Source: Roseobacter sp. HKCCD6576-2
GTDB taxonomy: Bacteria > Pseudomonadota > Alphaproteobacteria > Rhodobacterales > Rhodobacteraceae
Reading direction: 5' to 3'
Assembly: GCF_013179285.1 (NCBI RefSeq)
Contig: NZ_WVNW01000001.1
Span: forward strand, 372,001-436,000
DNA: 64,000 nucleotides
Part shown: piece after piece, positions 28,243-36,882 of the stretch
Layout of the letters: every line of letters starts with the position of its first letter
Numbering within the stretch: the first letter of the stretch is position 1
Position numbers and translations under genes: made by a program
The notes under the pieces: model-generated
Told to the model about the DNA's origin: nothing
The model's input: only the letters and a program-made list of their open reading frames with translations
Database searches by the model: none

Positions 28243-29135
28243 CCGACGACAAGTACAAACATCCCGACGAGCAGATTCTGCAAGAGGGCGACCCCGATAC
28301 CACCGGCCATGTCTGGGACGGCATCAAGGAGTTCAACAACCCGCTTCCACGCTGGTGGCTTTGGACCTTCTACGGCACCATCGCCTGGGGATTGCTTTAC
28401 ACGATCCTCTATCCGGCTTGGCCACTGATCAACAGTGCAACGCCGGGCCTGTTGGGTTACTCGACTCGCGCCAATGTGGCCGAGGATATTGCCGAGTTCG
28501 ACAGTATGAACGCTCCGATCCGGGCGCAGATCGAAGAGGTCGAATTGGCGGCCATCAATGCCACCGATAACCCAGATCTCTACAGCTATGCGATCCAAGG
28601 CGGGGCCGCGACTTTTGCGACCTGGTGTTCGCAGTGTCACGGCTCGGGTGCGGCTGGCGTGCAAGCCTCGGGCTATCCGAACCTGCTGGACGATGACTGG
28701 CTCTGGGGCGGCACGATCGAAGACATTCACTACACCGTGTCCCACGGGATTCGGAATGAGGATGATCTCGACGCGCGCTACTCTGAGATGACCGCTTTTG
28801 ACGAGATCCTCACCGACGAGGAAATCGCCAGCGTCGTGCAATATGTCCGCAACATCTCGAACCAGGAGGCCGACGCGACCTTGGCGGCGGCTGGCGAGAG
28901 TGTCTATCTCGACAATTGCGCCGCTTGTCACCTGGATGACGGCTCGGGCGACCGGTTCCTCGGCGCGCCGAACCTGACCGATGCGATCTGGCTCTATGGC
29001 GGCTCCGAAGAGGCGATTGAGCACACCGTGCGCTTTTCCCGCTTCGGCGTGATGCCCCCTTGGACCGAACGTCTGTCCGAGGCTGAGATCCGCTCGGTCG
29101 CGGTCTATGTTCACTCTCTGGGTGGCGGCGAATAG
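28239..29135 (+). CDS. ccoP: cbb3-type cytochrome c oxidase subunit III (di-haem)
   Basis: A 298-residue protein with one N-terminal membrane helix (residues about 38-62, WLWTFYGTIAWGLLYTILYP) and two cytochrome c domains. Their haem motifs are CSQCH (near residue 130) and CAACH (near residue 227). It takes electrons from soluble or anchored cytochromes. It is the last gene of ccoNOQP, followed by a terminator at 29163-29197. Confidence 0.96.
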   Translation: MTDDKYKHPDEQILQEGDPDTTGHVWDGIKEFNNPLPRWWLWTFYGTIAWGLLYTILYPAWPLINSATPGLLGYSTRANVAEDIAEFDSMNAPIRAQIEEVELAAINATDNPDLYSYAIQGGAATFATWCSQCHGSGAAGVQASGYPNLLDDDWLWGGTIEDIHYTVSHGIRNEDDLDARYSEMTAFDEILTDEEIASVVQYVRNISNQEADATLAAAGESVYLDNCAACHLDDGSGDRFLGAPNLTDAIWLYGGSEEAIEHTVRFSRFGVMPPWTERLSEAEIRSVAVYVHSLGGGE

Positions 29136-29162
29136 GCAGCCTAAGGCGCTGATAAACATAAC

Positions 29163-29197
29163 AAAGGCCCGGTGGGATACCCCGCCGGGCCTTTCTC
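29163..29197 (+). terminator. rho-independent terminator after ccoNOQP
   Basis: AAAGGCCCGG and CCGGGCCTTT form a 10-bp stem with a short GC-rich loop, then TCTCGTTT. It lies 27 bases after the ccoP stop and separates ccoNOQP from the downstream region. Confidence 0.85.
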
Positions 29198-29291
29198 GTT
29201 TCGACCGAACAAGCGCCTCCGGCCGGGGCAAGGGCTTCCGCATTCTGTTGGAGCGAAAAAGAACTGAGCGATCCAAATAATTCGTGACTTC

Positions 29292-29305
29292 TTGATTCAT
29301 GTCAA
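29292..29305 (+). promoter_or_regulatory. orphan FNR/FnrL box with a -10-like element
   Basis: TTGATTCATGTCAA matches the FNR half-sites TTGAT and GTCAA with 4-base spacing. GATACT at 29326-29331 could be its -10 element. That would put the FNR centre near -40, the usual class II activation position, and a transcript start near 29338. No intact gene begins within 500 bases, so I connect it to the candidate small RNA below. Confidence 0.65.
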
Positions 29306-29337
29306 AGCTGCGCGCCATCGGAGTCGATACTCCAAGT

Positions 29338-29475
29338 TCAAGACATGTCTCCACGAGGATGTGTTTCTGATTGGCGGCCTCCCAGTGACCGCCTCAAAAC
29401 ACCGAAGGCCCCTCCCGGTCTTTGGTCATGGCACCGGTCTTGGTCCTGTTCGCGCGTTTCCTACAAGACCGGTGC
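29338..29475 (+). ncRNA. candidate FnrL-dependent small RNA with CCUCCC loops
   Basis: Three hairpins lie in a row. The first is GGCGG/CCGCC (29373-29393), with loop CCTCCCAGTGA. The second is ACCGAAGGCC/GGTCTTTGGT (29401-29426), with loop CCTCCC. The third is GCACCGGTCTTG/CAAGACCGGTGC (29431-29475), a perfect 12-bp stem with a 21-base loop. CCUCCC is an anti-Shine-Dalgarno sequence and recalls the loop motifs of alphaproteobacterial 'cuckoo'/CcsR RNAs. The upstream FNR box and -10-like sequence fit a low-oxygen promoter. The third stem lacks a T run, so its role as terminator is unsure. Ends are estimated; this is a prediction. Confidence 0.4.
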
Positions 29476-29531
29476 CCACTCCCCCCACGCTCTAAAAGGC
29501 ACTGACCCAAGGGTCGATTCGCGACCAGTTC

Positions 29532-29693
29532 ATGGCGCACCACAAGACGGCCCCGGTGGAGCAATATGGCGCGATCATGAAGGAATATGTGGCGGTGCCC
29601 GAAGCACTTGCCGCCGATCCGGATCAGGTCGCAGCGCTGTTCGCGCAATCTGTCGCCTACGTGGAAACCTTGAAGCCGAAAAAGACCACGTGA
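29532..29693 (+). pseudogene. C-terminal remnant resembling a TfoX/Sxy-family protein
   Basis: The frame encodes 53 residues ending in MKEYVAVPEALAADPDQV followed by an Ala-rich helix and LKPKK. This is like the last 45 residues of TfoX/Sxy N-terminal-domain proteins, which end in a YV-x-VP-like strand, a helix and a S/T-L-x-PK tail. The usual first half (a K-M/R-M-F-G-G motif) is missing and there is no ribosome site before the ATG at 29532. I read it as the 3' end of a deleted gene. The similarity is short and judged by eye. Confidence 0.4.
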
Positions 29694-29783
29694 AAGTGAC
29701 GCTACGGCCCCCCGCGCGTATCGCCGCAGGCCGCTTTGTCTCATCGTTGTAGTTGGCCTTCACAACTAAATGACGGGCAGGGT

Positions 29784-29797
29784 TTGATCCACGTCAA
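29784..29797 (+). promoter_or_regulatory. FNR/FnrL box upstream of ccoG
   Basis: TTGATCCACGTCAA matches TTGAT-N4-GTCAA. Its centre is about 78 bases upstream of the ccoG start, which suits a class II promoter for ccoGHIS. Confidence 0.82.
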
Positions 29798-29867
29798 GGA
29801 GCCTGCGCGCGCCAAACCCTAGAACAGAATTGCGCAGGATCAGAACAACCTAGGAGCGAGTCTCGTC

Positions 29868-31307
29868 ATGAGTGCCACGGAAGAGCCACAAAAGCTCTAC
29901 GCCGCCCGCGAACCTGTTTTTCCGAAACGGGTCTCCGGTCAATTCCGCAATCTCAAATGGATCATCATGATCGTGACCCTGGGGATCTACTACATCACCC
30001 CCTGGATCCGGTGGGATCGTGGGCCAGCACTTCCCGACCAGGCCGTGCTGATCGACATGGCGAACCGGCGCTTCTTCTTCTTCTGGATCGAGATCTGGCC
30101 GCACGAGTTCTATTTTGTTGCGGGCCTTTTGATCATGGCCGGTCTCGGCCTGTTCCTCTTCACGTCCGCGCTTGGGCGGGTCTGGTGCGGTTATACCTGC
30201 CCGCAAACCGTTTGGACGGATCTCTTTTTTGCGGTTGAGCGCTGGATCGAGGGCGACCGAAACGCCCGGCTTCGGCTCTGGAAAGCGAGTTGGGATGCCA
30301 AGAAAGTCCGGCTCAGGATCACCAAATATATCGCCTGGCTCGCCATTGCGGTGGCCACTGGCGGGGCCTGGGTGTTCTACTTTGCAGACGCCCCGACGCT
30401 TCTGGTCAATCTCATCACGCTTCAGGCGCACCCCGTGGCCTACACCACCATCGGCATTCTGACCGCGACCACCTTTGTCTTTGGCGGGTTCATGCGCGAA
30501 CAGGTCTGCATCTATATGTGCCCCTGGCCGCGCATTCAGGCCGCAATGATGGATGAGCACTCGATCACGGTTGCCTATCGCGATTGGCGCGGTGAGCCGC
30601 GCGGGCGTGGCAAGGATCGCCACGAGGGTGAAGGCGAGGCGGCGCTTGGCGACTGCATTGATTGCAATGCCTGCGTCAATGTCTGCCCTGTCGGGATTGA
30701 TATTCGCGACGGCCAGCAGTTGGAATGCATCACCTGCGCGCTCTGCATCGACGCTTGCGATGACATCATGGAGAAGATTGGCAAGCCGCGCGGTCTGATC
30801 GACTATATGGCGCTGACCGATGAGGAAAACGAGCGCGCCGGCAATCAGAAAATTTCGATCTGGAAGCACATTTTCCGGCCTCGGACGATCCTCTATACAG
30901 CGCTTTGGTCCGGCATCGGCATTGCGCTTGTGGTGATGCTCTTCATCCGGTCCGAGATCGACATGACCGTCGCGCCGATCCGCAACCCGCAATTTGTCAC
31001 CATGAGCGATGGCTCGATCCGCAACACCTATGACATCCGGATCCGCAACATGAGCCATGATGACAGCACGTTCCAGATCACGCTGACCTCCGAGGCGGCG
31101 TTGGATGTCGGGTTGGAAGGCACGGATCTGCTAACCGTTGATGTGCCTGCCGACACGACTCATCTGCAACGGGTCTATGTCACTGCGGCGCCTGGATCTG
31201 ACCCGGCCAATCGTGAGCGCACGGATTTCCGCTTCTGGGTGGAAGATCTGCAAAGCACCGCCCGCACGTCACGCGATACCGTCTTCAACGGGAGAGATAT
31301 GGAATGA
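29868..31307 (+). CDS. ccoG: cbb3 oxidase accessory protein CcoG (FixG/RdxB)
   Basis: A 479-residue membrane ferredoxin-like protein. It has about five membrane helices and two [4Fe-4S] Cys clusters, C-x2-C-x2-C-x3-C in CIDCNACVNVCP and CITCALCIDACD, near residues 262-300. A further Cys pair lies in YTCPQTVW and YMCPWPR. The C-terminal domain is an immunoglobulin-like FixG fold. It reduces copper for delivery to the oxidase. It is the first gene of ccoGHIS and overlaps ccoH by 4 bp. Confidence 0.95.
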   Translation: MSATEEPQKLYAAREPVFPKRVSGQFRNLKWIIMIVTLGIYYITPWIRWDRGPALPDQAVLIDMANRRFFFFWIEIWPHEFYFVAGLLIMAGLGLFLFTSALGRVWCGYTCPQTVWTDLFFAVERWIEGDRNARLRLWKASWDAKKVRLRITKYIAWLAIAVATGGAWVFYFADAPTLLVNLITLQAHPVAYTTIGILTATTFVFGGFMREQVCIYMCPWPRIQAAMMDEHSITVAYRDWRGEPRGRGKDRHEGEGEAALGDCIDCNACVNVCPVGIDIRDGQQLECITCALCIDACDDIMEKIGKPRGLIDYMALTDEENERAGNQKISIWKHIFRPRTILYTALWSGIGIALVVMLFIRSEIDMTVAPIRNPQFVTMSDGSIRNTYDIRIRNMSHDDSTFQITLTSEAALDVGLEGTDLLTVDVPADTTHLQRVYVTAAPGSDPANRERTDFRFWVEDLQSTARTSRDTVFNGRDME

Positions 31308-31777
31308 GCAGCGAAACCAAACCGGCCCGCGAACTGACCGGTCGTCATGTGCTGGCGATCTTCGTTGGCGGCTTCGGCCTGATCATCGGGGTCAATCTCT
31401 TCATGGCCTATAACGCGGTCTCGACATTCCCCGGGCTGGAGGTCTCCTCCAGCTACGCGGATAGTCAGGATTACGACCTGCGCCGTGAAGCCCAAGAGGC
31501 GCTCGGTTGGAACGCATCGGTGGCGGTGGACGGGGATATCTTGACCCTGACCATGGTCGATGATGCGGGTCAGCCGGTCGCCCCGGCGGAGCTCAACGCG
31601 CTCCTGACTCGGCCAACGAACCAACGAGAAGACCAGATTCTTGAGCTGAGCCGGGTCAATGGTGCCTTTACCGCCCCGGTTCAGGTGTCCGAGGGGCGCT
31701 GGCGCCTGCGCCTGACGGGCACGGCCCGCGATGGGACCGACTATCGCCACAACATCACGTTCACGCTGAGAGAGTAA
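31304..31777 (+). CDS. ccoH: cbb3 oxidase assembly protein CcoH (FixH)
   Basis: A 157-residue protein with one N-terminal membrane helix (residues about 15-37, VLAIFVGGFGLIIGVNLFMAY), followed by a periplasmic domain containing LEVSSSYADSQDYD, typical of FixH. It is needed late in cbb3 assembly. Its position between ccoG and ccoI confirms the assignment. Confidence 0.92.
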   Translation: MSSETKPARELTGRHVLAIFVGGFGLIIGVNLFMAYNAVSTFPGLEVSSSYADSQDYDLRREAQEALGWNASVAVDGDILTLTMVDDAGQPVAPAELNALLTRPTNQREDQILELSRVNGAFTAPVQVSEGRWRLRLTGTARDGTDYRHNITFTLRE

Positions 31778-31785
31778 GCGCGCGC

Positions 31786-33969
31786 ATGTCGGCCACCTAT
31801 GACCATACCAGCCCGGCGGCTTGCCCGGCATGTGCCGGGGCACCGGCGGCGGAAGCTCTGGCCGAGGCGCCGCAGGAGGCACGGCTTATGTTGTCTTTGC
31901 CGACGATCCACTGTGCGGCCTGTATCTCTGGCGTCGAGCGCGCCTTGATGGCAACCCCGGGGGTGCAGGACGCGCGCGTGAACCTGACCCTGAAACGCGC
32001 CTTGGTTGAAGCTGAGGCGGGGGTCACTGCCGAGCACCTGACACAGGTTCTCGACCGCGCTGGGTATGAGGCCCATGAACTGGACCCGGGCGTTCTGGCC
32101 ACCACCGAAAACGACCGCCGGGGCCGGGATCTCCTGATGCGGCTTGCCGTTGCGTTTTTCGCGATGATGAACGTGATGTTGCTGTCGGTCGCCGTCTGGT
32201 CCGGGGCCGAAGACGCCACCCGTGATATGATGCATTGGATTTCGGCGGCCATCGCCATCCCGGCGGTGATTTTCTGCGGTAGGCCCTTTTATGTCTCCGC
32301 CTGGTCTGCGCTCCGGGTCCGGCGCTTGAACATGGATGTACCGATCACTCTGGCGATTGTGCTCGCTGTTGGCACCTCGCTTTATGAGACCGCGAATTCT
32401 GGTCACCACGCCTATTTCGATGCCGCCATCGCGCTCTGCTTCTTCCTTCTGGCGGGTCGCTATCTCGACCATCGCACCCGCGCCTCCGCCCGATCCGCCG
32501 CGCAGGAGCTGGCCGCGCTGGAAGTGCCTCGGGCGCTGCGCCTGACGGAAAACGGCGAAGAAACCGTCTCAGTCACCGAACTTGCCATAGGCGAGTTGGT
32601 CCTGGTGAAACCGGGCGGACGGATCCCCGTTGATGGTCGCGTGACGGAGGGCAGTTCCGAGATCGATCGGGCGCTTATGACGGGCGAGAGCTTGCCTGCC
32701 TATGCCGGGCCGGGGTCTGCGGTGAGCGCGGGCGAAGTCAATCTCACCGGTCCGCTGACGATCGAAGTTACCGCCGCGGGCGAAGACACCGCGCTGCATC
32801 GGATCGCCGATCTGGTCGCCGTGGCCGAAGCAGGCCGGAACAATTACACCTCGCTCGCGGATCAAGCGGCGAAGCTCTACGCCCCGGGCGTGCATATCCT
32901 CTCGCTTCTCGCCGCCATCGGCTGGTGGCTCTACACCCAAGATTTGCGCATCTCGCTCAACATCGCCGCTGCGGTTCTGATCATCACTTGCCCCTGCGCC
33001 TTGGGCCTCGCCGTGCCAGCGGTGACCACCGCCGCCTCGGGTCGTCTCTTCCGCAAGGGTATGTTGATCAAAGACGGCACCGCGATGGAACGTCTGGCCG
33101 AGACGGACACCGTGGTCTTCGACAAAACCGGCACCCTGACCCTTGGCGCGCCGCAGCCCGTCGGCCTGGAGGAACATCCGAAAGAGGCGATGCGCGTTGC
33201 CTTGGCGCTGGCCCAAGCCTCCGCCCACCCTCTGGCAGAGGCGCTCACATCGGCGCTCCGCAAGCAGACCATTCGGCCCGCCCGCCTCGACGGGCTCACC
33301 GAAGTACCGGGTTATGGCATCGAAGCCACTTGGAAAGGGCAGCCCGTCCGCCTGGGCCGCGCCGCATGGCTCGGCGCGGAGGCTCCTGATGTCACCGCAA
33401 CCTTCCTCCAGATCGGCGAGGCCACGCCCTTGGCGATCACCTTCACAGACAGCATCCGCCCGGGTGCCGCCGAGGCCGTGGCCGCCCTCAAAGCCCAAGG
33501 CAAACGCCTGATCTTGATATCGGGCGACACAAAGGGCGCGGTCACCCGTTTTGCTGCCGAAATTGGCATCGATGAGGTGATCGCCGAGGCCCTGCCCGAA
33601 GAAAAAGCCGCCTTCGTCGCGGATCTGGCCGGGCAAGACGCCAAAGTGCTCATGGTGGGCGACGGCCTTAACGACACTGCAGCGCTCGCGGCCGCCTATG
33701 TCTCGATCTCACCCGCATCCGCGCTTGATGCGGCGCGTTCGGCCTCCGATATGGTCCTCCTGGGTCGTGATCTCTCACCCATTGCCGATGCGCTGACCAC
33801 CGCGACCCAAGCCCGCAAACGGATCCACGAAAACTTCACGCTGGCGACGATCTACAACGTTCTCGCCGTACCTTTCGCCATCGCCGGGCTTGCCACACCG
33901 CTCATCGCGGCCCTTGCCATGTCCTCATCGTCGCTTACGGTGTCGCTCAATGCATTGCGCTTGAAATAG
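31786..33969 (+). CDS. ccoI: copper-transporting P-type ATPase CcoI (FixI)
   Basis: A 727-residue ATPase that exports copper for cbb3 maturation. The N-terminus has an extra CPACAG motif, then an HMA domain with IHCAACISGVE. Eight membrane helices, the MTGES phosphatase loop, the copper-binding CPCALG, the phosphorylation site DKTGTLT and GDGLNDTAAL follow. The context (ccoGHIS) and the Leu in CPCALG separate it from the CopA detoxification pump at 41.3 kb, which has CPCAMG. Confidence 0.94.
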   Translation: MSATYDHTSPAACPACAGAPAAEALAEAPQEARLMLSLPTIHCAACISGVERALMATPGVQDARVNLTLKRALVEAEAGVTAEHLTQVLDRAGYEAHELDPGVLATTENDRRGRDLLMRLAVAFFAMMNVMLLSVAVWSGAEDATRDMMHWISAAIAIPAVIFCGRPFYVSAWSALRVRRLNMDVPITLAIVLAVGTSLYETANSGHHAYFDAAIALCFFLLAGRYLDHRTRASARSAAQELAALEVPRALRLTENGEETVSVTELAIGELVLVKPGGRIPVDGRVTEGSSEIDRALMTGESLPAYAGPGSAVSAGEVNLTGPLTIEVTAAGEDTALHRIADLVAVAEAGRNNYTSLADQAAKLYAPGVHILSLLAAIGWWLYTQDLRISLNIAAAVLIITCPCALGLAVPAVTTAASGRLFRKGMLIKDGTAMERLAETDTVVFDKTGTLTLGAPQPVGLEEHPKEAMRVALALAQASAHPLAEALTSALRKQTIRPARLDGLTEVPGYGIEATWKGQPVRLGRAAWLGAEAPDVTATFLQIGEATPLAITFTDSIRPGAAEAVAALKAQGKRLILISGDTKGAVTRFAAEIGIDEVIAEALPEEKAAFVADLAGQDAKVLMVGDGLNDTAALAAAYVSISPASALDAARSASDMVLLGRDLSPIADALTTATQARKRIHENFTLATIYNVLAVPFAIAGLATPLIAALAMSSSSLTVSLNALRLK

Positions 33970-33977
33970 GCCGCTCT

Positions 33978-34136
33978 ATGGACGTTCTCGGCATCCTTAT
34001 CCCCGTTTCGCTCTTCTTGGGTGGTGTTGGACTTGCGGCGTTCTTCTGGATGCTCAAGCGGGGCCAATTCGAAGACCCGGACGGTGATGCGCATCGCATC
34101 CTGCGCGACGACTATGATGACGCGCCGAAAGACTAG
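33978..34136 (+). CDS. ccoS: cbb3 oxidase maturation protein CcoS
   Basis: A 52-residue protein: one membrane helix (residues about 4-27, ILIPVSLFLGGVGLAAFFWML), then KRGQFEDPDGDAHRILRDD, the conserved CcoS tail that carries the QFEDP motif. It starts 8 bp after ccoI and ends the operon. CcoS is required to insert copper and haem into CcoN. Confidence 0.95.
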   Translation: MDVLGILIPVSLFLGGVGLAAFFWMLKRGQFEDPDGDAHRILRDDYDDAPKD

Positions 34137-34248
34137 CCGCGTCTAACCATCTCAAGAGAAAAGAGACGCCCTTGCCATCTCTCCATGGCAATGCGGTCTA
34201 AGGAGGGCTCCCGAAAGGGGGCGTGACGCAGACCGCCGCACCCCTTCT

Positions 34249-35706
34249 TTACGGCCCGTAGGTCGTGCAGGTCACCGCCCGCGCCATCAACCGGGCACAG
34301 GCGCGCGCGGCTTGTTCCTCGGTCATGCCGTCAAACCGGGCTTCAAACCCACCGGCGCGATTCACCACGCGGCGGAGCGCCTCGTCGAACGTGCCCAACT
34401 CCGCCAAGGCCGTCGTCAACAACAGCCGCTCTGCGGAATTTTGCGTCGGATAGCGCCCAAGCGAGACCCCATAAAGCCGACTTCCGGTCGATGACGCTCG
34501 CGTCACGATTTCCGGCTCGATCGGTGCCGCCCGTGCCACAACTTCGGTTACATTCACTGGCCGGGGCGCAGGCGGGGTATCGGGCGGCGTCAAAGCAGCA
34601 ACCTCGATCGCGGCATCCTCAGCCGTGCTTTCGGTTTCGGCGGCGTCTGCGACAAGCACGTCTTCGGCCACGGCCTCTGCAACAGAATCCTCGGCCACGT
34701 CTTCTGGCACCTCTTCAAGCACCCCTTCGACGGCTGCATCTATCGCGGCCAGAAGGGCGGGCGAGGCCTCTCGGACGGGCCGCCGCACGGGTACGACGCT
34801 CTGCGCGACCGCCAAGCTTTGCGGACGGCTGGGTTGGTGCGGGTCATTATCATATGTCGGCAGGCTAGGCCGCCTGATTGTCGCGCGGCTGGGTGCTCGG
34901 GCAAAGCCCATATCGAGCAGTTCCATAATCCGCTGGTTGCGCGTTGCGGTGGAGCGGCCGCCGAAGACCGTCGCAATGATCCGCTCTTGCCCCCGTTCGG
35001 CTGAAGCCACCAGGTTGAACCCCGCCGCCCGGGTGTAGCCGGTCTTGATCCCATCCGCCCCGCGATAAGCGTCCAAGACCCTACGATTGGTATTGCGCAC
35101 TGTGGCAATGCCCGCATCGGTCGAGCGGCGCGAGAAGATGTTGTAATACTGCGGATAGTCGAAAAAGATCCGCCGCCCCATCGTCGTCATGTCGCGCGCG
35201 GTGGAGAGATGCCCCTCTTCGGTCAAGCCATGAGCATTGCGAAAGGTTGTGCGCGTCATACCCAACGCGCGCGCCGTGCGGTTCATCCGCCGGGCAAAGG
35301 CCGCTTCGGAGCCTTCAATTGCTTCGCCAATCGCCGTCGCCGCGTCATTGGCCGAACGCACCGCTGCGGCGCGCACCAGATAGCGGAGCGCAATCCGTGA
35401 CCCGGACCGGAGGCCGAGTTCCGAGGGGGGTTCCGCTGCGGCGTTGGAGGAAATCGTCACCTGCGTGTCCATGGTGATCTCGCCCAAGCGCACCGCTTCG
35501 AACGCGATGTAGAGCGTCATCATTTTGGTCAGCGATGCCGGGTGCAATCGGGTGTCGGCGTTGCGAGAATGCAATACCTCACCCGTGCGCGCATCCATAA
35601 CCATGGCGGCGTAGGGGGCCGCCCCGGCTTGTTGCGACAAGCTGAATACGGCGCAAAATAGCGCGAGTGCCCCCAAAAGGGACGTGAGAAACCTTCGATG
35701 TATCAC
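34249..35706 (-). CDS. D-alanyl-D-alanine carboxypeptidase (DacA/PBP5-6 type) with SPOR domain
   Basis: About 485 residues from a GTG start. The signal peptide spans residues 1-30. The penicillin-binding motifs are S58-L-T-K61, S118-A-N120 and KTG near residue 224 (GIKTGYTRAAGF). Trims peptidoglycan peptides in the periplasm. An acidic Ala/Glu-rich linker of about 120 residues (near 310-400) leads to a C-terminal SPOR domain (RLYGVSLGRYPTQNSAER) that would bind denuded glycan at the septum. The usual PBP5 membrane anchor is not seen. The GTG is chosen because it opens the signal peptide; the open frame runs 35 codons further. Confidence 0.9.
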   Translation of the reverse strand: MIHRRFLTSLLGALALFCAVFSLSQQAGAAPYAAMVMDARTGEVLHSRNADTRLHPASLTKMMTLYIAFEAVRLGEITMDTQVTISSNAAAEPPSELGLRSGSRIALRYLVRAAAVRSANDAATAIGEAIEGSEAAFARRMNRTARALGMTRTTFRNAHGLTEEGHLSTARDMTTMGRRIFFDYPQYYNIFSRRSTDAGIATVRNTNRRVLDAYRGADGIKTGYTRAAGFNLVASAERGQERIIATVFGGRSTATRNQRIMELLDMGFARAPSRATIRRPSLPTYDNDPHQPSRPQSLAVAQSVVPVRRPVREASPALLAAIDAAVEGVLEEVPEDVAEDSVAEAVAEDVLVADAAETESTAEDAAIEVAALTPPDTPPAPRPVNVTEVVARAAPIEPEIVTRASSTGSRLYGVSLGRYPTQNSAERLLLTTALAELGTFDEALRRVVNRAGGFEARFDGMTEEQAARACARLMARAVTCTTYGP

Positions 35707-35953
35707 GAGACCTGCTCTATCTGCCTCTGGTGCCGTCTTTGCGGCGATTGAGGGAATCCTAGGCGATTTTTTCAAAGAAATCCATGACAAAGACGAAAGA
35801 GACCGTGGCATTTTTGGGGCAGTTGCAGCGGGTTAGCACATTTGGCGGCCTTGCCGCCTTCAGCCGCTACATCTTCGCCGCCCCATGACAATCGGTCGCG
35901 TGACCTCCCCGGCCGGGCTTGCTAACAGAGCGCAGATGAGAAGGACTGCGCCG

Positions 35954-36835
35954 ATGAGTGACCTGTTTGATACCCGCAAAGCCCGCGCATCGACCTGGTT
36001 CCGCCGGTTACGGGACGAGATCGTGGCGGCTTTTGAAGCCTTGGAAGACACGCAAGGCGGGGAGGGGGCCCCGGGCCGATTCGAGATCAAAGAGACCAAG
36101 CGCGCCTCCGAGGATGGCTCGGATGCCGGCGGCGGGTTGATGAGCGTGATGCGGGGCGGCAAAGTCTTTGAAAAGGTTGGGGTCAATGTCTCCACCGTCT
36201 ATGGCACGCTCGGCCCCCGCGCGGTGCAGGCGATGGCGGCCCGCAAGGACCTGAGCGGGCTGAAAGATGACCCACGTTTCTGGGCCTCGGGCATTTCCTT
36301 GGTGGCGCATATGCAAAACCCGCGCGTCCCGGCGGTGCATATGAACACAAGGATGTTTTGGACGCCGCATGGCTGGTGGTTTGGCGGCGGCGCGGATCTC
36401 AACCCGGCCATTGAATACGAGGCCGATACCGCCGCCTTTCATGCCGTGTTGAAGGATCATTGCGACCGTCACAATCCAGAATACTATCCCAAATTTAAGG
36501 CTTGGGCCGATGAGTATTTCTATATCCCCCATCGTGGCCGGGCGCGTGGCGTGGGCGGGATATTCTATGACGACCTGAATACCGAGGATTGGGACGCCGA
36601 TTTCGCCTTTACGCAAGATGTGGGCCGGGCGTTTCTTCCGGCGTTTTTGGGCGTGGTTGAGACCCGGCGGCATGAAGCATTCACCGGGGAAGACCGCGAG
36701 GCGCAACTTGTGCATCGCGGCCTCTATGCGGAGTATAATCTGGTCTATGACCGAGGCACGAAATTCGGGCTCGAGACCGGGCATGACGCGAATGCGGTCT
36801 TGATGAGTCTGCCGCCGATCGCGAAATGGACCTGA
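35954..36835 (+). CDS. hemF: oxygen-dependent coproporphyrinogen III oxidase
   Basis: The aerobic counterpart of hemN. About 293 residues with the family signatures GGVNVSTVYG (near residue 84), HMNTRMF and WWFGGGADLNP (near residue 140), then HRGRARGVGGIFYDD (near residue 200). Ends in LPPIAKW. The start at 35954 (MSDLFDTRKA) is chosen by homology to usual N-termini and an AAGGA element nearby; longer starts at 35885 and 35936 are possible. A bidirectional terminator follows. Confidence 0.94.
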   Translation: MSDLFDTRKARASTWFRRLRDEIVAAFEALEDTQGGEGAPGRFEIKETKRASEDGSDAGGGLMSVMRGGKVFEKVGVNVSTVYGTLGPRAVQAMAARKDLSGLKDDPRFWASGISLVAHMQNPRVPAVHMNTRMFWTPHGWWFGGGADLNPAIEYEADTAAFHAVLKDHCDRHNPEYYPKFKAWADEYFYIPHRGRARGVGGIFYDDLNTEDWDADFAFTQDVGRAFLPAFLGVVETRRHEAFTGEDREAQLVHRGLYAEYNLVYDRGTKFGLETGHDANAVLMSLPPIAKWT

Positions 36836-36836
36836 A

Positions 36837-36882
36837 AATAGGTTACGAAAAGTCGTCGATCCGGAGTTTTTCGTAACCTATT
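36837..36882. terminator. bidirectional terminator between hemF and the glycosyltransferase
   Basis: AATAGGTTACGAAAA and TTTTCGTAACCTATT are a perfect 15-bp inverted repeat with a 16-base loop. The arms carry A and T runs in both directions, so it can stop transcripts from both sides. The TAG stop of the glycosyltransferase (36878-36880) lies inside one arm. Confidence 0.85.

Noticed and set aside
34172-34191. TTGCCAT/ATGGCAA hairpin after ccoS
   Set aside because: A 7-bp stem without a T run; too weak to call a terminator.
35784-35888. 34-codon plus-strand frame ahead of hemF (starts MTKTKETVAFLGQL)
   Set aside because: It has only a weak ribosome site and no recognisable family; it may be a small leader but cannot be supported.
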